A stretch of DNA of 64,000 nt from contig JBFWSR010000002.1 of the NCBI GenBank assembly GCA_050248275.1, forward strand, positions 176,919 through 240,918, given 5' to 3'. Numbering within the stretch: position 1 is the stretch's first letter; each line of letters opens with the position of its first letter. This DNA comes from CAILZL01 sp050248275. GTDB lineage: Bacteria > Pseudomonadota > Gammaproteobacteria > Steroidobacterales > Steroidobacteraceae. The notes under the pieces were generated by a model that worked only from the letters and a program-made list of their open reading frames with translations, was not told where the DNA came from and did not search any database. Of this stretch, positions 26,320-35,533 are shown piece after piece. A program made the translations under genes and the position numbers.

Positions 26320-27341
26320 TGCACCTGTTCCTGCAATAACTGGCTGACTTGCAAAGGCACGCCCTTGCGCGCCTCAACAATGGCGACCCGGATGGCATTG
26401 GCAAACGATGCCGCATCCGCACCACCATGACTTTTGATGACCACATTATTAAGGCCAACCATGCTGGCGCCGTTGTGCCGCCCGGGATCAAAGCGCTTCT
26501 GCAAAGACTTCAACACCGGCATGGAGGCCAAGGCACTCAAACGACGCAATGGCGTTCGAGTGTATTCGTTCTTGATGGTTGCGCCCAGCATGCGCGCCAA
26601 CCCCTCCATGGTTTTCAGCGCGACATTGCCGGTGAAGCCATCGGTGACGACGACGTCGACCTCCCCGCTGAAGATGTCATTGCCTTCGACGAAACCGATG
26701 TAATTAAGCGTGCTTCGCTGCAATAGTCTGGCGGCTTCCTGCACCAGTTCATTGCCCTTGATGTCTTCGGAGCCGATATTGAGCAGACCGATGCGCGGTT
26801 GCAGCGCGCCATGCAGATCGGCCGCCACCACACTGCCCATCACGGCAAATTGCAGCAGATTTTCCGGCGAACAATCGGCATTGGCTCCCAGATCCAGCAT
26901 GTGGGTATGACCGTGATGCGCCGGGATACGCGAGAGAATGGCCGGCCGATCGATACCTGGAATGGTCTTGAGCACAAAACGCGCTGTGGCCATCAAGGCG
27001 CCGGTATTGCCGGCACTGACACAGGCTGTAGCTTGGCCGGCCTTGACCAGATCCAGCGCCACGCGCATCGAAGAGTCCTTCTTCTTGCGCAGGGCATCCT
27101 GTGGGCGCTCGCCCATTTCCACCACCTCGCTGGCGTGATGAATGTACAAACGATCGGCAAATGGACGCCCCTGCTGCGACCACATCGGGGCAACGATGGC
27201 TTCCCGACCTACCAGGATGAACTTGACGTCTGGCTGCTCGGCGAGCACTTCGAGCACAGCAGGCACCGCCGTTGGTGGCCCATGATCGCCGCCCATCGCA
27301 TCGACCGCTATTGTCAGCTGCTGGGGTGACTGCGTGCTCAA
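26316..27341 (-). CDS. plsX: Phosphate acyltransferase PlsX
   Basis: A 341-residue enzyme that makes acyl-phosphate from acyl-ACP for phospholipid synthesis. Family features include the N-terminal TIAVDAMGGDHGP, VSAGNTGALMA and VVTDGFTGNVALKTMEGL. It is cytoplasmic and membrane-associated. It lies downstream of rpmF by 69 bases and overlaps fabH by four bases. Confidence 0.97.
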   Translation of the reverse strand: MSTQSPQQLTIAVDAMGGDHGPPTAVPAVLEVLAEQPDVKFILVGREAIVAPMWSQQGRPFADRLYIHHASEVVEMGERPQDALRKKKDSSMRVALDLVKAGQATACVSAGNTGALMATARFVLKTIPGIDRPAILSRIPAHHGHTHMLDLGANADCSPENLLQFAVMGSVVAADLHGALQPRIGLLNIGSEDIKGNELVQEAARLLQRSTLNYIGFVEGNDIFSGEVDVVVTDGFTGNVALKTMEGLARMLGATIKNEYTRTPLRRLSALASMPVLKSLQKRFDPGRHNGASMVGLNNVVIKSHGGADAASFANAIRVAIVEARKGVPLQVSQLLQEQVQ

Positions 27342-27410
27342 TGGACTGAAGGTCCGAAGGAGTGGCAGAAAACTGGACGCGCTCAGAATGATCCGGGCAC
27401 GCCCGGTTGC

Positions 27411-27602
27411 TTATTCGGCCTGCTTGTCTTCGCGGGTCTCGATCACTTTCTTGCCGCGATAAAAACCGTCCGGCGTAATGCGATGACGGGTGTGCGTCTC
27501 GCCAGAAGTGGGATCCACAGACAGCGCGGGGGCCGACAGCTTGTCGTGCGCACGGCGCATACCGCGAGTCGAAGGGGTTCTACGGCTTTTCTGAACTGGC
27601 AT
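27411..27602 (-). CDS. rpmF: 50S ribosomal protein L32
   Basis: 63 residues, basic, beginning MPVQKSRRTPSTRGMRRAHD as L32 does in Proteobacteria. The zinc cysteines seen in some L32 proteins are absent, so it is the Zn-free form. It sits between yceD and plsX, the classic rpmF location. Confidence 0.97.
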   Translation of the reverse strand: MPVQKSRRTPSTRGMRRAHDKLSAPALSVDPTSGETHTRHRITPDGFYRGKKVIETREDKQAE

Positions 27603-27709
27603 GATCGTTACTCTCTACAAAATTCCAATAAGGGACTACAGCGGGACCACTCAGCACCTTATCAATTCAATCAAGTTCTAATCCCATCGCTCACGCGACA
27701 ACGACAGAC

Positions 27710-28297
27710 TTATTGCTTGCGCAACAAGTCGCGCAAATTACCAAACGGACGCTGCACTTCAGCCACTGCAACCGGCTCAATCACCGGCGCTGTCGCCATG
27801 TGTTTCGCTTTGGGTGACGCTGTCGTGTCCGACAGTACGGCACCGACATTCACACAATCGCGCGCATCGGCATGCCTGGCAATCAATGGCAGGGCCAACA
27901 GCAACTGCTCTTCGATCAGTTCCAGCACATTCAAGCGCGAGGAGTGGGCTATCCATGGTTCATGCGATTCCGGAACCAAATCCAGCTCGGCTTCGCTCTC
28001 GACCAGCATCAACTCAAACGATTCCGCCACCGGATACTGCATGGTGGCTATGCAGCGCTGACATACCAGTTCGACCGTGCCACGCATCTCACCGTAAATC
28101 ACCGGCCGCTTATCCAGCATGGCAAACTTCAGCTTGATCGACACGCGTGGAGTAGCGGATACCGCCACATCGACCAGACGCCCGAAGCGCGTATCGTTAA
28201 ACTCGTGCTCCCAGGTCAGCCCTCCATGCGCCAGAACCATCGCATCCACCACCAATTGTGTGGTCTGAGCGGTAGATTCGGCCGGGGGTCGCGACAT
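27710..28297 (-). CDS. yceD: YceD/DUF177 family protein
   Basis: A 195-residue protein of the DUF177/YceD family, which in bacteria is linked to 23S rRNA accumulation. It contains the central CxxC (ELVCQRCIATMQYPV) and the acidic stretch after it. It is the first gene of the yceD-rpmF-plsX-fabH operon. A near-consensus promoter lies so close upstream that the transcript would begin only about three bases before this ATG. A Met at 28240 is the alternative start. Confidence 0.9.
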   Translation of the reverse strand: MSRPPAESTAQTTQLVVDAMVLAHGGLTWEHEFNDTRFGRLVDVAVSATPRVSIKLKFAMLDKRPVIYGEMRGTVELVCQRCIATMQYPVAESFELMLVESEAELDLVPESHEPWIAHSSRLNVLELIEEQLLLALPLIARHADARDCVNVGAVLSDTTASPKAKHMATAPVIEPVAVAEVQRPFGNLRDLLRKQ

Positions 28298-28306
28298 GGG
28301 GCGCGT

Positions 28307-28335
28307 ATCATAGGTGCGCGACCCTGCCCTGTCAA
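28307..28335 (-). promoter_or_regulatory. Strong sigma70 promoter of the yceD-rpmF-plsX-fabH operon
   Basis: On the minus strand TTGACA (28335-28330, perfect), a 17-base spacer and TATGAT (28312-28307, five of six). Predicted transcription starts near 28300, almost at the yceD ATG, so the yceD message may be leaderless or yceD may start further in. Confidence 0.75.
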
Positions 28336-28421
28336 AAACCCTTTAAATTAACTTCCAGAGGCTTTAATCCTTTGTATTTTCAGAGGGATCAAGCCGGCAA
28401 CCATCCAAGAGACCTGTTTCG

Positions 28422-29030
28422 GTGAATTCCCAACGTTCGACCCCCAACAGCCTGACCCGGTTGGTCCTGGCATCCACCTCCATTTACCGGCGTCAACTGC
28501 TGGAACGCCTGCAATTGCCGTTTACCGTGCATTCGCCCGGCATTGATGAAACGCCGCTGCCTGGCGAAGACATCACCAGTCTGGTTTACCGTCTGGCCAA
28601 AGCCAAGGCCGAAGCGGTGGCCACCCGCTACCCGGATAGCGTCATCATTGGTTCCGATCAGGCTGCCGTACGCGGCGCGACCATTCTGGGCAAACCCGGT
28701 ACGGCGGAAGCGGCCATGGCACAGCTCAAGGCCGCCAGCGGCGCACAGATCGTGTTTCATACCGCCATTCATGTCATTGCACCCCAGCAGCAGCGGCACG
28801 AGGCCCATATCGACGCCACGATCGTCAAATTCCGCACTCTGAGCGACGAGGAAATTGCCCGTTACATCGCCGCCGAGAATCCGCTGGATTGCGCCGGCGC
28901 CTTCAAAGCCGAAGCCCTGGGCATCACGCTGTTTGAACGCATCGACTCCCAGGATCCCACCGCCCTGACCGGTCTGCCGTTGATCTGGCTGGCCGGCGCC
29001 TTGCGTCGGGCGGGATTTTTATTACCTTAA
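28422..29030 (+). CDS. Maf-family nucleotide pyrophosphatase
   Basis: A 202-residue Maf/HAM1-fold house-cleaning enzyme that hydrolyses modified NTPs. The phosphate-binding start is LVLASTSIYRRQLLERL and the catalytic Asp lies in IIGSDQAAV; the GKPGTAEAA and CAGAFKAEALG segments fit. The YceF subtype (m7GTP) is plausible because yceF sits beside rluC and yceD in gammaproteobacteria. The start is GTG at 28422; no ATG fits. Confidence 0.92.
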   Translation: MNSQRSTPNSLTRLVLASTSIYRRQLLERLQLPFTVHSPGIDETPLPGEDITSLVYRLAKAKAEAVATRYPDSVIIGSDQAAVRGATILGKPGTAEAAMAQLKAASGAQIVFHTAIHVIAPQQQRHEAHIDATIVKFRTLSDEEIARYIAAENPLDCAGAFKAEALGITLFERIDSQDPTALTGLPLIWLAGALRRAGFLLP

Positions 29031-29049
29031 GGGCGGGTTTTAAATCCGC
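29031..29049. repeat. Partial GGGCGGGTTT palindrome
   Basis: GGGCGGGTTTTAAATCCGC resembles the palindromes near tex. Its right arm overlaps the rluC stop codon and it lacks the GTAGG end, so it is a decayed copy. Confidence 0.5.
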
Positions 29050-30065
29050 TGCGACGACTTCCTGCCGACTGCCTGCTGCAGATTGGTCAGCACCGTATTC
29101 AATTCCTCGCTGAGCGGTGCGGAAATGCTGAAGTGCTCGCCAGTGCCCGGACGGGCAAATTCCAGCGAATGCGCATGCAGGAACATGCGGCGCAGGCCAA
29201 AGGAGCGCAAGGCATCGTTGCCTTCCTTATTACCGTACTTTTCATCGCCTGCGACCGGATGACCGGCGTAGGCGGCATGCACGCGGATCTGATGGGTACG
29301 GCCAGTGCCGATTTCGACGGCCATCAAGGTCGCCAATTTGCCGAAATGCTGCTGCGGCACAAACGTACTGAGCGCCGACTGTCCTTCTGGATGCACACGC
29401 ACCATGCGCTCACCGCCCTGCTTCTGGTTGGTGAGCAACGGCAGCTCGATTTTCTTCTTGCCCAGTTCCCAGCGCCCCCAGACGAGCGCCAGATAGCGTT
29501 TGGTCATCTCACGTTCGCGCAGTGCGGCATGCAGCTCGCGCAGAGCAGCACGGCGTTTGGCCACCAGCAGCACGCCGCTGGTGTCGCGATCCAGCCGGTG
29601 CACCAGCTCCAGTTCGGGCAGGTCCGGCCGGGCGGTGCGCAGCGCCTCGATCACGCCAAAGGCCAGACCGCTGCCGCCATGCACCGCGACGCCCGCCGGC
29701 TTATTGATGATCAGCAGATCCTGGTCTTCGTGCAGGATGGTGCCGGTGATGAATTGCTGCAATGACACCGAGGGCTTGCTCTGTGCCGGTTTCTCGTCCA
29801 GCCGCACCGGCGGAATCCGCACGCGGTCACCCAGCGCCAGACGGGTTTCCGGCTTGGCGCGTTTGCCATTCACCCGCACCTCCCCCTTGCGCAGCACCCG
29901 GTAGACATGACTTTTCGGCACGGCTTTCAGCAGGCGCATCAGGTAGTTATCGAGGCGCTGCCCGACATCGCCCACACCCGCTTCGGCATAACTGACGCCC
30001 CTGCCTGGCGTGGCACCAATCGTGACTTCGTCGTTCGCTCGCCCGGGCTGAACAGGATCATTCAT
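29040..30065 (-). CDS. rluC: 23S rRNA pseudouridine synthase RluC
   Basis: 341 residues from the ATG at 30065, which follows AGGTGG by six bases (an ATG at 30071 sits on top of this site). An N-terminal S4 domain (RLDNYLMRLLKAVPKSHVYRVLRKGEVRVNGKR) leads to the RluA-type catalytic domain with HRLDRDTSG, whose Asp (D159 in this numbering) is catalytic. It modifies U955, U2504 and U2580 of 23S rRNA in E. coli. Divergent from rne, the conserved gammaproteobacterial arrangement. Confidence 0.95.
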   Translation of the reverse strand: MNDPVQPGRANDEVTIGATPGRGVSYAEAGVGDVGQRLDNYLMRLLKAVPKSHVYRVLRKGEVRVNGKRAKPETRLALGDRVRIPPVRLDEKPAQSKPSVSLQQFITGTILHEDQDLLIINKPAGVAVHGGSGLAFGVIEALRTARPDLPELELVHRLDRDTSGVLLVAKRRAALRELHAALREREMTKRYLALVWGRWELGKKKIELPLLTNQKQGGERMVRVHPEGQSALSTFVPQQHFGKLATLMAVEIGTGRTHQIRVHAAYAGHPVAGDEKYGNKEGNDALRSFGLRRMFLHAHSLEFARPGTGEHFSISAPLSEELNTVLTNLQQAVGRKSSQRI

Positions 30066-30071
30066 TCGCAT

Positions 30072-30677
30072 CCACCTGCGGAGCCATCTGCGAGCAACTC
30101 ACAAACAGCTCGTTCAAGTTTACGTAAGCCATTGATTGCACGGAGATGCACTGATATAGTCGCTCCGCTTTCGTTCTCAGGTGACTTGCTGGCCAGCGCC
30201 ATCAAGCGCCGCTTTGAACGATCAAACGCGGCCATCTGCCATTCCAGCCTGATTCAACCAATTATCAGCTGATCAAACGGGGGCCGCATCTTAGTTGGTT
30301 CTGTCTTTGCAGGCTATCTGGGTAGACCTAGGGGCCGGTCAGAACCATCGCTCGGCCGATTGGAACGCTGATGCCAAACCCGCAACTCGGGCGTTGGGTC
30401 AGCGACACAAGCGTACCGGGCGGGCCGCAAGATTCGGCAGGATTTTGAGGTGACGGAAGATCATTGGCTCATGCAGCAGTGCCCTTCTGATCGCCAGCCG
30501 GTTAACCCCGGCCGAGAGCGCTCCTGATTGAGCCCTTGTTTGAGCATTGAACTGAGCGCCTGCTCGTTCGCATACCAAACACCGAGCTGCACAGGGAGCG
30601 ACCACCAAGCATCCTCCCGCGCCCGCGCACCCGTCCTCCGCCTTTCCACGGCCCCCATCTACAACGAGTAGGGGCCC
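30072..30677 (+). other. Long leader region of rne
   Basis: 606 bases without a gene between divergent rluC and rne. RNase E autoregulates through a long 5' leader in enterics, and the promoter candidate at 30132 would give a leader of about 510 nt. I did not identify the enteric hp2 element by eye. The sequence is moderately GC-rich with several short inverted repeats. Confidence 0.5.
30132..30160 (+). promoter_or_regulatory. Candidate rne promoter
   Basis: TTGATT (30132-30137), 17 bases, then TATAGT (30155-30160, five of six). Transcription from about 30167 would run into rne. Other promoters nearer the gene are possible. Confidence 0.5.
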
Positions 30678-33050
30678 ATGAAAAGAATGTTAGTAAATGC
30701 GACTCAAGAGGAAGAGTTGCGCGTTGCTCTGGTTGACGGACAGCGTATTTATGACCTCGCCATCGAAATCCCGTCCCGGGAACAGAAAAAAGCCAATATC
30801 TACAAGGGTCGAATCACCCGCGTTGAAGCCAGCCTGGAAGCCTGCTTCGTCGATTACGGCGCCGACCGTCACGGCTTCCTGCCCCTGAAGGAAATCTCCC
30901 GCGAGTACTTCAAGGAAGGCAGCAACCACAGCAGCCGCAACATCCGTGATCTGGTCAGCGAAGGCCAGGAAATCATCGTTCAGGTCGAGAAGGAAGAACG
31001 CGGCAACAAGGGCGCCGCCCTGACCACTTTCATCAGCCTGGCAGGCCGCTTCCTGGTGCTGATGCCCAACAACCCGCGCGCCGGCGGCGTCTCCCGCCGC
31101 ATCGAGGGCGAGGACCGCGAACAATTGCGTGAAGCCCTGGACAGCGTGCAGCTCCCGGAAGGCATGGGCGCCATTGTGCGCACCGCAGGCGTAGGTCGCT
31201 CCGCCGAAGAACTGCAATGGGACGTCAGCAACCTCCAGGAAGTCTGGAAGGCCATCCAGGAAGCCGCCACCCGCCCTGCCTCTTTCCTGATTTATCAGGA
31301 ATCCAAACCGGTGATCCGCGCCCTGCGCGACTACCTGGCCGACGATGTTGGCGAAGTGCTGGTCGACAGCCCCACCGTGTTCGCTGAAGGCCAGGATTAC
31401 ATGCAGCGTTTCATGCCGAACAGCCTGCGCAAACTCAAGCTGTATGAAGACGAAGTGCCATTGTTCACCCGCTTCCAGATCGAGAACCAGATCGAATCGG
31501 CTCATGCCCATACCCTGAGCCTGCCTTCGGGCGGTTCCATCGTCATCGACCATACCGAAGCCCTGGTATCCATCGACATCAACTCGGCCCGGGCCACGCG
31601 CGGGACCGATATCGAAACCACCGCGCTGAATACCAACCTGGAAGCAGCCGATGAAATCGCCCGCCAACTGCGACTGCGCGACATCGGCGGCCTGATCGTC
31701 ATCGACTTCATCGACATGGAGTCCACCAAGAACCAGCGCGCAGTGGAAGACCGTCTGCGCGATGCCGTCAAACAGGACCGTGCCCGCATCCAGCTCGGCC
31801 GTATCTCGCGTTTTGGCCTGCTGGAACTGTCGCGCCAGCGCCTGCGGCCATCAATCACCGAAGCCACCCATCATGCCTGCCCGCGTTGCGGCGGCATGGG
31901 TCGGATTCGCAGCGTCGAATCGCTGGCCCTGACCCTGCTGCGCCTGATCGGCGAAGAAGCCCGCAAGGACCGCACCGCCAAGGTCATTGCACAATTGCCG
32001 GTGGACGTCGCCACCTTCCTCATCAATGAAAAACGCGACGCGCTGCACGAGCTGGAAACCAAGACCAGGAGCGAGATCGTACTGGTGCCGAACAAATACA
32101 TGGACACCCCGGCGTACGACATTCGCCGGGTCCGTGATGATGAAGTTCAGACCGAGGGCAATATCGGCGTGAGCTACCAGCTCGCCCAGCAGCCCATCGT
32201 TGACGTGGAAGCCATAGCCAACCGTGCCGAGCAAAAGCCGGTCACGCCGCAGGCAGCGGTCACCACCATTCTGCCGGCCGCGCCCGCTCCTCTTGCCAGT
32301 GAACCGGCACCACAGGCACAGCCGGAACAAGTCGGTATTTTCGTCGCCCTGTGGCGTTTCTTCTTTGGCAGGGCCGGCGGCATCGTTGAAAACAAGGAAC
32401 CCCCAGCCAGCCTCCCGCCACGGCGTCATGAACGTGGCGAACGTCCACAGCGCGGCCGCCAAGACCGCAACGACCGCAGCCGCGGCAACCGTGGCCGCGA
32501 CCGCAGCGACGTGCGCCGGGAGGAAAATCGCACCGAACCATCACGCAACCAGGAACAGCGTGGCGAGCAACGCAAGGAACAGCAGGCGCAGCGGCAACGC
32601 GAGCAACAGGAACGCCGCCGTGAACGAGACGCACAACGGACCATCCAGGGGGCAACGCTCCCGGCCATCGTTGAACGCACTGTGGCGGCGACCGATGCCA
32701 ACGCACAATCCGACGCCTTCGCGACCGATCAGCCTCAAGGCGAGCGTGGTGTCCGTGGTCGTCGTAATCGTCGCCGAAGGGGAGGACGAGGACGCAGCCA
32801 TGAAGGCCGTCAATTCAATGCAAATGAAAACCCTGGTGCTGAAAACGGAGCAAGCGGTCAACAGGAGTCTCATACCAGGCTTGAACCCACTTCCAGTCCA
32901 GCGTCAAATCCCGACTCTGCCCCGGTGAACAGTAATTGGCCCAGCCATGAGCCCGGTTCAAACTCTGCACTGAATCAGGGCCCCGTGCATTCATCACCTG
33001 TCGAGTTTGCACATACGGAAAAACCGTCCAACCCATCTCAGGATCTATAG
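30678..33050 (+). CDS. rne: Ribonuclease E
   Basis: A 790-residue endoribonuclease, shorter than the 1061 of E. coli mainly in the C-terminal scaffold. The S1 domain occupies about 37-120. Catalytic aspartates are D300 (SIDINSARATRG) and D343 (IVIDFIDME), matching E. coli D303 and D346. The Zn-link is C401/C404 (CPRCGG). The C-terminal half is disordered, with an Arg-rich RNA-binding stretch around 570-660 and an RGRRNRRRRGGRGR segment. It processes rRNA and tRNA, decays mRNA and nucleates the degradosome. GTAGGGGCCC immediately precedes the ATG. Confidence 0.97.
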   Translation: MKRMLVNATQEEELRVALVDGQRIYDLAIEIPSREQKKANIYKGRITRVEASLEACFVDYGADRHGFLPLKEISREYFKEGSNHSSRNIRDLVSEGQEIIVQVEKEERGNKGAALTTFISLAGRFLVLMPNNPRAGGVSRRIEGEDREQLREALDSVQLPEGMGAIVRTAGVGRSAEELQWDVSNLQEVWKAIQEAATRPASFLIYQESKPVIRALRDYLADDVGEVLVDSPTVFAEGQDYMQRFMPNSLRKLKLYEDEVPLFTRFQIENQIESAHAHTLSLPSGGSIVIDHTEALVSIDINSARATRGTDIETTALNTNLEAADEIARQLRLRDIGGLIVIDFIDMESTKNQRAVEDRLRDAVKQDRARIQLGRISRFGLLELSRQRLRPSITEATHHACPRCGGMGRIRSVESLALTLLRLIGEEARKDRTAKVIAQLPVDVATFLINEKRDALHELETKTRSEIVLVPNKYMDTPAYDIRRVRDDEVQTEGNIGVSYQLAQQPIVDVEAIANRAEQKPVTPQAAVTTILPAAPAPLASEPAPQAQPEQVGIFVALWRFFFGRAGGIVENKEPPASLPPRRHERGERPQRGRQDRNDRSRGNRGRDRSDVRREENRTEPSRNQEQRGEQRKEQQAQRQREQQERRRERDAQRTIQGATLPAIVERTVAATDANAQSDAFATDQPQGERGVRGRRNRRRRGGRGRSHEGRQFNANENPGAENGASGQQESHTRLEPTSSPASNPDSAPVNSNWPSHEPGSNSALNQGPVHSSPVEFAHTEKPSNPSQDL

Positions 33051-33541
33051 GAGGCTCCTGAAAAAAACAGCTCTGCCCCGTGATGAGATCAAACATGAAT
33101 TCGGCTGGAGAACTGGCATCGCTCATATCCCATGATTCTCCAGCTCAAGATCGGCGAATACGCTCCATCATTACGCAGGCATCCAGTCAACAATCAACGC
33201 ACTGGTGCAGGTAGTGGCCGGCCACTCCATGATACATGTTGGTTCAAATCTCCAAGAAACGGCCGCCAGATTCCCCGCTCATTACCGGACATCTTTAAAA
33301 ATGCGCTGAACAGTATTTTTTGTGGATTTGCAGCGCTGGTGGCGCTCCAACGGCTGACGTATCTCTTGCTCACCGCAAAACGAATCTGCCGTTCCATACT
33401 GCAAACTTGCCCAATGGTTTGCAATCTGTCGAGACAGAATGCTGCAAGAAGCAAGAGCAGACAGCATGCGCCATCGACCCGATTAAGATCATGAGATCAA
33501 ATAGTGAAAGACGCTTGTAGAGGATTGGCGTCTGTTAAGAA
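33051..33541. other. Gene-free region between rne and the tRNA unit
   Basis: 491 bases. A 120-codon open frame on the plus strand (33132-33494) has no family resemblance, no ribosome site and poor composition, so I do not call it. On the minus strand AGACGC/GCGTCT (33533-33509) forms a weak hairpin after tRNA-Glu that might end the tRNA transcript. Confidence 0.5.
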
Positions 33542-33617
33542 TGGCGTCCCCAAGGGGATTCGAACCCCTGTTACTGCCGTGAAAGGGCGGTGTCCTGGGC
33601 CTCTAGACGATGGGGAC
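33542..33617 (-). tRNA. tRNA-Glu (TTC)
   Basis: A 76-nt cloverleaf with encoded CCA. The minus strand begins GTCCCCATCGTCTAGAGG, the anticodon loop CTTTCAC gives TTC, and GGTTCGAATCC is the T arm. It closely resembles E. coli tRNA-Glu. It is the downstream member of a two-gene unit. Confidence 0.98.
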
Positions 33618-33651
33618 GCTGGCCTCAAACTTGAAATCTGGCTGTAAAAAC

Positions 33652-33727
<76 letters not shown>

Positions 33728-33742
33728 ACAGCAAGGGGGCGC

Positions 33743-33771
33743 AATTTAAGGGACAGAATGAGTGCTGTCAA
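33743..33771 (-). promoter_or_regulatory. tRNA promoter with GC-rich discriminator
   Basis: On the minus strand TTGACA (33771-33766), a 17-base spacer and TAAATT (33748-33743). It is followed by a GCGCCCCC discriminator typical of stringently controlled stable-RNA promoters. It would drive tRNA-Ala and tRNA-Glu. Confidence 0.8.
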
Positions 33772-33921
33772 GAAAAACGAGTGCAATTGCGCAAGGCCTG
33801 TTTCGCATGTACATCACCATGATCACACGCGTCACGCAAGCGTCATCGACAAGACATCACCTTACATCCTCGCAGCCAGTTCCAGTAATCTCACAAAGGC
33901 TGAGGCACCACGAAAACCCAC

Positions 33922-34545
33922 ATGAAAACATTGCAACCACAACCGTTGGATTGTCCATTGACAGTCAGCCACTGGACAGCATTGAAGGCAGATACTCACA
34001 GACAGTACGGCAGGTTCAGCCTGGGGCTGCTTATCAGGGCCCTATGTACACTAAGAACCTTTCGCCCCATCGCCACATTGCGTCTGTGCCAGTACGTTGC
34101 ACAATCCGGCCATGCCATCCGCTGGACACTGCCGGCTTGCAAGCTTGCGCACAGATTTACGGCACATTGGGCCGGCATGGACCTGCCATGGGCAACTCGC
34201 ATCAGTCCCGGAATAGCGCTGACTCATGGATGGGGACTGGTTATCAATGGCGGGACGCGCATCGGCAGCAATGTCACCCTGTTTCATGGCGTGACGCTGG
34301 GGCGTCGTGATCGCATCGCAGCAGACGGAACCCGTACGATCGGATTCCCCAAGATTGAAGACGATGTATGGATCGGACCTCATGCAATCATTGTGGGCGA
34401 CGTTACCATCGGAGAAGGCAGCCGAGTTGCAGGCGGCGCTTTCGTAACGAAGGACATCCCGCCCCGCTCAATAGTTCAAGGCAATCCGGCAATCATCGTA
34501 AAGCATGATTGCATTCCCGATGTAATGAATCGGGCCGAGTTTTAA
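33922..34545 (+). CDS. Serine acetyltransferase-like hexapeptide transferase
   Basis: 207 residues. The N-terminal half is helical; the C-terminal half is a left-handed beta-helix with hexapeptide repeats and the CysE-like signature FHGVTLGRRD, then IEDDVWIGPHAIIVGDVTIGEGSRVAGGAFV. It is an acetyl-CoA-dependent acetyltransferase of the SAT/CysE-like group. Because it heads a group of glycan genes rather than cysteine genes, an O-acetyltransferase role in polysaccharide modification is as likely as cysteine synthesis. The start at 33922 has no strong ribosome site. Confidence 0.82.
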   Translation: MKTLQPQPLDCPLTVSHWTALKADTHRQYGRFSLGLLIRALCTLRTFRPIATLRLCQYVAQSGHAIRWTLPACKLAHRFTAHWAGMDLPWATRISPGIALTHGWGLVINGGTRIGSNVTLFHGVTLGRRDRIAADGTRTIGFPKIEDDVWIGPHAIIVGDVTIGEGSRVAGGAFVTKDIPPRSIVQGNPAIIVKHDCIPDVMNRAEF

Positions 34546-34562
34546 ATCACTCGGCATGGCTG

Positions 34563-35519
34563 TTACGTATCACGTTGAATATCAGTGGATACTGTACGCC
34601 CTGTAACCTCGCCAAAAAACAACACTCCAGGCAAACTGGCCAGGCGTGCAACCAGGTGTTCCACCAATGACATGCTAACCGCCACCGGTGCAGCCACTCC
34701 GACCAACCCCATCAGTACCACATAGCCGGCATCCTGCACACCGATCCCACCGACAGTGATCGGCAGCATGACCACAACCCAGAGGATCGGAATCACCAGC
34801 ATCAGATCAAGCCAGCTCACGTTGACATCACAGGACAGCGCAACTGCCTTGGCAAAAACAATTCGCAGGGCAAACAACAAGATTGTGACGGCAGCAACCT
34901 CGATACCCAGACGCCATTGATGCCGATATGCCAATGAGGCAGCGGCAATTTCTGCAACACGATGACGTAGCCGCTCAGGAATCAACGGCAGAATTTTCCA
35001 CCTCATCAAGTTACGCACTGCCGGCAGCATTCCGAACGCCATCACGATCATGGCTACCAGCGTCAGTACCAGCACAAACCGGATGATGCCATGCGGAACA
35101 CGCTCGCGCGCCAGAAAAATCACCGTTACCGCCCCCACCATCAAGGTTCCGATGGCAAGCGTGACCCGGTCCACGAGGGTTGCCGCAAACACTGGCGCAG
35201 CAGATTCACCAGACCGGCACAAGGCGGTAATGCGAACTGCATCAACACCAATAAATCCCGGCAGGAATGCACCAATAAAATTGGCCGCCAACTGCACCTT
35301 GAAAAGCCTGCCAAAACCAACAAAGACACCGCGGCCAACCAGCAATATCTGCCAGCGGTAGTTGGTAATCATGCGATCAGCAACCGCAATCAGCCACACA
35401 ACTCCCACCCAGCGTAAGTCAACCTCACGCAATACTTTCCATACAGCCTGCCAATCAGCAAAGCCGATCACCAGCGCCAGCAGAACTATGGAAATCAGGA
35501 TTCGGACGATTCGCGACAT
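34563..35519 (-). CDS. UPF0104 / LPG-synthase-type membrane protein
   Basis: A 318-residue polytopic protein of the lysylphosphatidylglycerol synthase transmembrane family (UPF0104). Hydrophobic helices run throughout, with the conserved GRLFKVQLAANFIGAFLPGFIGVDAVR and LPITVGGIGVQDAGYV motifs. The aminoacyl-transfer domain of MprF is missing, so it would be the flippase-like part only. It lies in a surface polysaccharide group with a deacetylase and a GT4. The ATG at 35519 is preferred over a TTG at 35537, and its N-terminus sits beside the deacetylase stop codon. Confidence 0.85.
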   Translation of the reverse strand: MSRIVRILISIVLLALVIGFADWQAVWKVLREVDLRWVGVVWLIAVADRMITNYRWQILLVGRGVFVGFGRLFKVQLAANFIGAFLPGFIGVDAVRITALCRSGESAAPVFAATLVDRVTLAIGTLMVGAVTVIFLARERVPHGIIRFVLVLTLVAMIVMAFGMLPAVRNLMRWKILPLIPERLRHRVAEIAAASLAYRHQWRLGIEVAAVTILLFALRIVFAKAVALSCDVNVSWLDLMLVIPILWVVVMLPITVGGIGVQDAGYVVLMGLVGVAAPVAVSMSLVEHLVARLASLPGVLFFGEVTGRTVSTDIQRDT

Positions 35520-35533
35520 GAGTGATCCAAGAG

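Noticed and set aside
30690..31667. 325-codon minus-strand frame opposite rne
   Set aside because: It mirrors the conserved RNase E catalytic region and has no ribosome site.
33132..33494. 120-codon plus-strand frame between rne and the tRNAs
   Set aside because: No ribosome site, no domain, unlikely composition.
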